The notes beneath the pieces were generated by a model that was not told the origin of the DNA, searched no databases, and worked only from the letters and a program-made list of their open reading frames with translations. The translations under genes and the position numbers were made by a program. From Trema orientale (Eukaryota > Streptophyta > Magnoliopsida > Rosales > Cannabaceae), in NCBI GenBank assembly GCA_002914845.1, contig JXTC01000305.1, positions 333,044 through 397,043 of the forward strand: DNA of 64,000 bases, read 5' to 3'. Numbering within the stretch: position 1 is the stretch's first letter; each line of letters starts with the position of its first letter. Of the stretch, positions 58,748-64,000 are shown piece by piece.

Positions 58748-59582
58748 CTTGACTCTAAGTCAAGAATATATTGACTTTAAGTCAAATATTACTTGACCCA
58801 AGGTCAAGAACTTTTTCGAATTGATAAGTATTTAAAATTGTATTCAATTTTTCGATTAAAGAGATTGTGACCCCAGTCAAAAAAATCTTGACATAGGGGT
58901 TAATACATTCTTGACCTAATTAGTGAATTGGAAAACAAAATATAATAAAGTTTTTGATCCCAAACAAGAAAATCTTGACATGAGGTCAATAAGTTTCAAT
59001 TTATAAATTTAAAAATGCATCACATTTAACATCATGACCAAGTTTCATATACACACTTTATGACCCCTACTGAAAATGTTGTTGACTCTAAGTCAAGCAC
59101 TTCTTTCCTTAAGTCAATATCTTTTTTATCTCGGGTCAAGAATATTTTAACCCAAATCAATAATTTCTTGCCTATATTTCAAAAATTGCTTGACCTCAAA
59201 TCAATAACTTCTTACCCCCAAGGCAAGAGTTTCTTGATTCAAAATCAGGATCTTTTTGTCCCATTCTTGTAGGGCAGTCTGAAGATGCACTAATCGTACT
59301 ACAGAGTAGAATCAGATTACGGCAAGTCTACATGTTGTGCCCTGAATTACCACAGCATGAATACTTTTGTTTGACTGAGTCCCTACCAGTTGATTTAATA
59401 AAATGTTAACCAAAGATCAAAAGGATGTTTACCTAAAGTTAAGTTAGTCTTGACTGTACGCCAACATCAGTTTGATCTATATCTTCAAGTCAATATAATA
59501 TTGAAAAAAGCTCAAGGGGATCTTGACCTAGAGTCAAGTTGGTCTTGACTATACGTCAAGATCAGTTTGACCTACGTCGTCA
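58748..59582. repeat. Palindromic minisatellite, unit CTTGAC-N5-GTCAAG with 22-bp register
   Basis: Perfect or near-perfect 17-bp inverted repeats with a constant 5-nt spacer occur at 58748, 58770 and 58792 (exactly 22 bp apart). They recur at 58974 and 59081, and in two triplets starting 59427/59449/59471 and 59522/59544/59566, again at 22-bp steps. Weaker copies appear between them (for example around 59190 and 59212) and an outlier lies at about 58241. Each half-site contains the W-box core TTGAC. The last two triplets are themselves a 95-bp duplication. It lies wholly inside the MULE-like element. Confidence 0.88.
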
Positions 59583-59918
59583 CAACGAGATCTACAAGAT
59601 ATTAAAAAGATAATGAATATACCAAAACGTAGAATTTTTAGCACAATAATGCCCTTCTCAATATTATGGTCCTCATTCAAATATTACTCACTCAATATCA
59701 ACCACAAAAAATCAATCTTGAACAAAATTCAAATAACTCCCTAATATAATCCTTACATCTTTCTAGCTGAGTTTTTTTTACAAAATAGTCAAATAGCTGT
59801 TGAGAAATACAACTATTAACAAAGAAAGAAAGAGAGAGCTAGAGAGAGAAAGAATGAACTAGAATATAGAACAGAGAAAGAAAGAGAGAGCTAGAGAGAG
59901 AAAGCATGAACTAGAACA

Positions 59919-59928
59919 TAGAGAGAGA

Positions 59929-59970
<42 letters not shown>
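59919..59970. repeat. (GA)n microsatellite
   Basis: An almost pure GA run of about 50 bp (one GGG interruption) follows two imperfect direct copies of a 'gaaagaaagagagagctaga' segment (about 59820-59918). On the minus strand this would be the CT-rich leader-like part next to the right terminus of the MULE-like element. It explains the long Ser/Leu low-complexity open frame here. Confidence 0.9.
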
Positions 59971-59973
<3 letters not shown>

Positions 59974-60375
59974 GAAAGACAATGAGACATAGAGATGGAG
60001 AGATTAATCGGGTTAACAATTCAGAGCTTTTATATTCCTCTAGAGATAGAAACGAAACCTCTGATCTTTGGAGAGATAACTGAAGAAGAAAAAGAAGAAG
60101 AAGAAGTGAGAGAATGAGAGAGAACGAGAATGCAAAGGAAAAAATGATGGTAGATTGTGGCGAGAGAGGAACATTTAGTGCTTCACCTACTATTTTCACT
60201 TTTGGCTAAAGGGCAAGCTTAGAAATCATTTTTTCTCTCTCTTTACCTAGTTTTCTTTTTTAGTCCTAAAAAAGTCACTATATTATCATAATCCTAAAAA
60301 GGTCAAACGGAGCTCTACTAGTCCTATCCACGTCCTTTTCTCGAAAATTTATTTTGTCATTATAGAGACTAACTA

Positions 60376-60847
60376 CCAACAATGAAGCCAGCTTAGGCTC
60401 AGGGGGGGCATACGCCCCCCTCAACTTTTTGAAATTTTCATTTTTACCCTAATTTTTATAACAATATTCAATTATATTATTTATTTGCCCCCCTAAATTT
60501 TAATAATGTAAAATTTATTCACATATTTCATTAAAAGATTTAATAATGCCTCTCATTTGCCCTATTGAATTTTATGATTTTTAAAATTTACTTCTATTAT
60601 TATTAAATAATTAATTTTTTTTACTCTTTGATGAATAATTTTTCTTTGGACTGCAGTTTAAAATATCTTTTAAATCATGTCCATATTGACTATGTATATC
60701 AAAATAGTTATTTTTAGATGCCGATTCTAAATTATATTATTCAATTACAAGTTAATTTGAAGAAAATATAAAGAGTAAAAAAGAGAGACACAAAAAAAAT
60801 TAACATTAGATTTTGCCCCCCTGATGAATTTTTCTAGCTCTGTCACT
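60376..60847. mobile_element. hAT-like non-autonomous element, copy 2, TSD ACTAACTA
   Basis: The 8-mer ACTAACTA flanks it exactly (60368-60375 and 60848-60855). The ends CCAACAATGAAGCC and AGCTCTGTCACT are diverged versions of the inverted ends of copy 1 (19753-20270). Internal 'gcccccct' tracts, 'aaatttattcacatatttcat' and 'caattacaagtt' match that copy in order. It inserted only 24 bp beyond the right target duplication of the MULE-like element. Confidence 0.8.
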
Positions 60848-61392
60848 ACTAACTAGAGAATAAAAATAAAAAATTGAGGAAAACTATAAATAGATAAGAA
60901 AATAAAGGATGAACTTTTCAAAACTAATAAATGTAAAAGAAATTTATTTTAAGTTTTTATTAATTAATGACTAATTTTGGAAATGAAAACATTAAAAAAA
61001 TGTGCGAAAAATTATATTAAATTTTAAAAATTTCATGGGAAGTCTTCTTAGAAAAGGGATTGGGAGTGAAAAATAAGGGTGACTTAAAATAATTATGACA
61101 TTGTGTATTTTTATTTGTCATCCTTGTAATATTAATCATTTTATAGTTATTTTTATTTATTATACACATTACGTTTAGAACCAAAAGAAACTTTTATTAG
61201 AAAATAGACTATATAAGATAGGGCATAAGTTTCATCAAGGGACAAAACTCTTATTATAAATTTGTTTACATTAATGTAACAGACATTTATAAAAACCAAG
61301 CAGAGGTAAATTATGAATAGTCTATTATTGGGTAATTATAATTACAATCTAAGTAGAATCTCTATATGACCTATTTTATTAAGAGTAAACAT

Positions 61393-61553
61393 TAAGACAC
61401 CAAAATCTTGCACCAAAAATTTGTATCAGTAATATGATATTATTTTTAGTCACATAAATTTAAATAGTGTAGTCCCACTTTCAAATAATAAGCAGTGAAA
61501 ATGAATATCACCTCATACAGTGGAAGTTTTTAGTGTAAGATATTAGTGTCCCT
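61393..61553. mobile_element. Small MITE, about 161 bp, with GACAC(C/T)AAAA ends
   Basis: The ends AAGACACCAAAATCTTGCAC and TAGTGTAAGATATTAGTGTC are inverted repeats of about 25 bp with a few mismatches. The internal 'tagtcccactttcaaataa' matches 'tggtcccactttgagataa' in the split element at 5703-6805. No open frame. The target duplication is unclear. Confidence 0.65.
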
Positions 61554-61719
61554 AGTATTACTCATTTTATTACTTGTAATCACCAAGTAATATAATGACA
61601 CTTCATATGGTTTTAGGCTGATGTCCATAGCATTGTTCTAAATTCAAAAAAGAATTGCTGTATTCTTTTATTTTTTTTATTTTTCTATAAAGGGCAATTG
61701 TTGTTTAACCAAATTATAA

Positions 61720-63435
61720 TTAAATTTACTACCAGCTGCAAGGCAGGCAATGGCTTGGCAATTAACATATATGGCACGTACTTGTGTGAGTTAGCAAAAC
61801 AAAATTCAAGACCAATTAATATTTAACAATGACTTAATTTTGAAAACAATGCCATAGAATCATATTGAGGCCAAAAAGAATGGGTAACTATATATGTGGA
61901 CTTTTGTCCATCCATATTTGTGGACTTTTGTCCATGGACATGTTTTTGAACATGGAAAGGAGAAGGGGAGTTTTTCTACAAATACTCCCCTCCATAGCTT
62001 CATCAAAGTATCCTAAAAATCAGAAGCAATTTAAGTAGTGTTTCCTCTAATTAAATCATTTCTTTTTTTTTTTTTTGTTTCTCATTTTAAAGAGAGTATA
62101 GCTTCTTTATATAAGAAGAGATTTTAAAGAGTATTAGCGAAAGGAGTAAGTGAGAAAATACTTGTAAAAGAAAGTACTTGAGTGTATTTAGGATCAAGGT
62201 TATGAGTGAGTATTTATAAATACTGGTAATAAATTTTCTCCCTATAGTGAAAGATCTGTAGCAATTTTATAGACGTAGCCCAAGCTGGGTGAACCACATA
62301 AATTTGTATCTTATTATGTTATTTTATTCCTGTTTTTATTTTGGAGATCACTGTTCATGTGTATTGTACTATTCACGTATACAGTACTATTTACGTATCA
62401 CACATACCAAAAATCACAAGTGGGAAGGTGATTTTTTCCCAACAAATCACTACGGTCTAAAAATTCTTCGACTTAATAAATAGTGTGCACGGACTAATTC
62501 AAGTCATGTAAGTTGTAATGTTTCCATTTTCTAATTGAGCGAAAAGTTTAGGCTGAATTATGGAAAGATGTTCCATAAAGATAATATTATGGGCATTATA
62601 TGGTGCCCAGTACCACATGGTAGTTTGTTACTAGGTGATTATAAATGCATTTTAGGTGAGACCATGTGGTACTTAATCTATTAATTAATTACATTCACCC
62701 AATAATATCAGCTGCCACGTCATATAGTATTGGGTATCAATGGTATCTTATGGTATTGCTCATTTCACAATTGTATTGATATATTTATTTTGGTAAGTAC
62801 ATGATATGGCGCACTTGTAATTATTTAGTATTCAACTGTCTTAAGGCTCCTTCTTAGTTTTCACTGTAATATCTTCTTCTCCACAGCTCAATAAGGATTT
62901 AATTGACTCGGGTTAGAATATCTGACTCTGAGATGCTAGAAGGCTGATTTATGAAAAATGTTGAGAACCCTTTCCTTTATTTTCCCACGTTTCTCAATAA
63001 CAATACTACTTCATCCTCCGACAACCACAAACACATTTTTTAGTTCACAAATGTCAAATGAGTTCTCTCTACATTTCTCTCAAAACCTCAGTTCTTAGCT
63101 GAGAAATCTCTCTGGCCATTGGCTCAATCCGTAGCGATAAACGGGGGCTGCAGTCTGAATCAATGGCCTTAGAGCCTTGACGACTTGCTTTAGCATGAAT
63201 AACAAGAAACAATTTTATAAAATTGCATGTTTCAAAAGTTGGGATTTGAAATTACGGATTTATTTTCATAAGTTTTATTTAGATATATTATTTTGACTTG
63301 AAGTGATTGATTCTCATGATTTGAAAATTCAAACTAGAATGATTTCAAGTGGTTTCAATGAGAAAATAACCAGATACGAGTTTTGAGAGTGTTATGATGA
63401 AATTGTTTAACATTCACAATAGATAAATATGGTAC
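61720..63435. repeat. Segments duplicated at about 55.2-57.0 kb (right copy)
   Basis: About 61765-61857 and about 63205-63435 match the left copy collinearly ('taatatttaacaatgactta', 'atgccatag'; 'aaaattgcat', 'gacttgaagtgatt', 'cgagttttgagagtgtta', 'gtttaacattcac'). A solo LTR separates the two parts. The second part ends about 150 bp from the stop of the right-edge receptor kinase, so the duplicated unit is tied to the receptor-kinase cluster. Confidence 0.6.
61863..62444 (+). mobile_element. Solo LTR, about 582 bp, copia-like, TSD AATCA
   Basis: AATCA flanks both ends (61858-61862 and 62445-62449). The right end is CCCAACA. A TATA-like CTTTATATAAG at about 62105 is followed by a transcribed-type stretch containing 'gtagcccaagctgggtgaac', a motif common near the 3' end of plant copia LTRs. 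The left end reads TATTG rather than the canonical TG. There is no internal region. Family assignment rests on these motifs only. Confidence 0.6.
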
Positions 63436-63583
63436 ATTTTAATAATAATTGCTGAAATGACATGCTGATTCTGAATGTAATGGAAAGGTTGTTATTTTAA
63501 TTGAGTCATAAAATTGGAGGTAGTTTTAATAACCCAGGTTAAGAATCAATGAAGATCCCAAGCTAGAAGCTACCAAGAACACA

Positions 63584-63993
63584 TTAAATTTCACTTGTAC
63601 TAATCTCACTTCCAACATCGAGATAGACTTCTGGGATTATGAGCTGTCCTAGTGAAATATCACAAAAACGCTTCGCTAATAGTCCTTTGGGAGCAAGAAG
63701 TTGTTGAGAAACTTGCTTCATTGTTGGTCGACGCCTTGGTTTGGAATTTATGCATGCAAGGGCCAATGTAGCAATAAGAACAACATCACGTTCAACAAGG
63801 CGATCCTTTGGTGGGCATAGGCGATGGTCTATTACTTCACTCAACAACATGTTTTGAAATGATGATGATGAAGACGACGATGATAAGAATGATAGCATTT
63901 GTCCAGGATGTCTACCCATTAAAGTTTCCAGCGCCACTACCCCAAAGCTATAGACATCACATTTTTCAGTTATGGCCATGGTGTAGGCAAATT
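63584..63993 (-). CDS. MIK2-like LRR receptor kinase, last exon (gene continues beyond the window)
   Basis: This is the C-terminal exon, 136 codons, starting after an AATGCAG acceptor at 63994-64000. It reads [18 protein letters not shown], then [16 protein letters not shown], a Ser run, [14 protein letters not shown] and [20 protein letters not shown] before the stop at 63584. It aligns throughout with the last exons of the receptors at 51761 and 47428 and is uninterrupted. It contains kinase subdomains IX-XI only. Everything upstream (ectodomain, membrane helix, ATP site) lies past the right edge, so integrity of the whole gene cannot be judged. Confidence 0.93.
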
Positions 63994-64000
63994 CTGCATT

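Larger units (their letters stand above)
57369..60343. mobile_element. Mutator-like (MULE-type) element, 2,975 bp, no transposase seen
   Basis: The terminal inverted repeats match over about 50 bp (GAGAAAAGGACATGGATAGG at the left against the inverse of CCTATCCACGTCCTTTTCTC at the right) and continue more loosely for another 40 bp. The flanks AAAATTCAT (57360-57368) and AAAATTTAT (60344-60352) form a 9-bp duplication with one mismatch. Both facts fit Mutator-like elements. The interior has leader-like CT-rich stretches next to each terminus, a 55-codon open frame (57727-57894), the CTTGAC/GTCAAG palindromic repeat, and a GA microsatellite. No transposase or protease domain was found, so it is probably non-autonomous, possibly with a captured or decayed gene. 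Confidence 0.8.
60856..63583. other. Spacer between the hAT-like element and the right-edge LRR-RLK
   Basis: No gene is supported. It contains a 161-bp MITE (61393-61553), a duplicated segment shared with 55.2-57.0 kb, and a solo LTR (61863-62444). The last 150 bp before 63584 should be the 3' UTR and terminator of the minus-strand receptor kinase. Confidence 0.55.

Noticed and set aside
59891-60199. 102-aa leucine/serine-rich open frame on the minus strand
   Set aside because: It is produced by the GA microsatellite and adjacent purine-rich DNA inside the MULE-like element; low complexity with no domain.

Overview
The window is nuclear DNA of a flowering plant, most likely a eudicot. It is AT-rich, its genes have short exons with GT-AG introns and CT-rich leaders, and every recognisable protein belongs to a plant family. 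I cannot name the species. One ambiguous base lies at 4170.

Layout. A small atypical bHLH gene of the PRE/ILI1 type is at 816-1824 (+). An RRM protein of the BPA1 (binding partner of ACD11) type occupies 9482-12269 (+), with a leader exon and promoter near 7955-8143. A glutaredoxin-like zinc-finger protein is at 15470-16726 (-). An 18-kb gene-poor stretch follows. It holds miniature DNA transposons, a LINE fragment, an LTR-like segment and a fold-back element. An HD-Zip class I gene of the HAT7/ATHB-20 group is at 34546-36595 (+), and a second gene-poor stretch runs to about 41.7 kb. A receptor-like cytoplasmic kinase of the PBL34/35/36 type is at 42471-46510 (+).

The right third (46.5-64 kb) is a degraded tandem cluster of MIK2-like LRR receptor kinases, all on the minus strand. 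It contains a C-terminal scrap (47179-47411), a pseudogene (47428-50187), a nearly complete copy with a damaged LRR (51761-54618), and the last exon of another copy at the right edge (63584-63993). A remnant of the PBL34-like kinase at 51146-51545 shows that the cluster grew by duplicating a convergent 'RLCK 3' end + LRR-RLK' segment. A second duplicated block links about 55.2-57.0 kb with 61.7-63.4 kb.

The least ordinary structure is a 2,975-bp Mutator-like element (57369-60343) with about 50-bp terminal inverted repeats and a 9-bp target duplication. Its interior carries repeated 17-bp inverted repeats, CTTGAC-N5-GTCAAG, several in exact 22-bp register, so each unit is a pair of inverted W-box cores. 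Other clear transposon fossils include a Tourist-like MITE inside one copy of a 159-bp intronic duplication (the other copy preserves the empty site), Mutator-type and hAT-type miniatures with 9- and 8-bp target duplications, and two solo LTRs with 5-bp duplications.

The genes do not form a pathway. The PBL34-like kinase and the LRR receptor kinases belong to families that act together in pattern-triggered immunity, and BPA1 relatives are linked to cell-death control, but functional linkage in this window is inference only.
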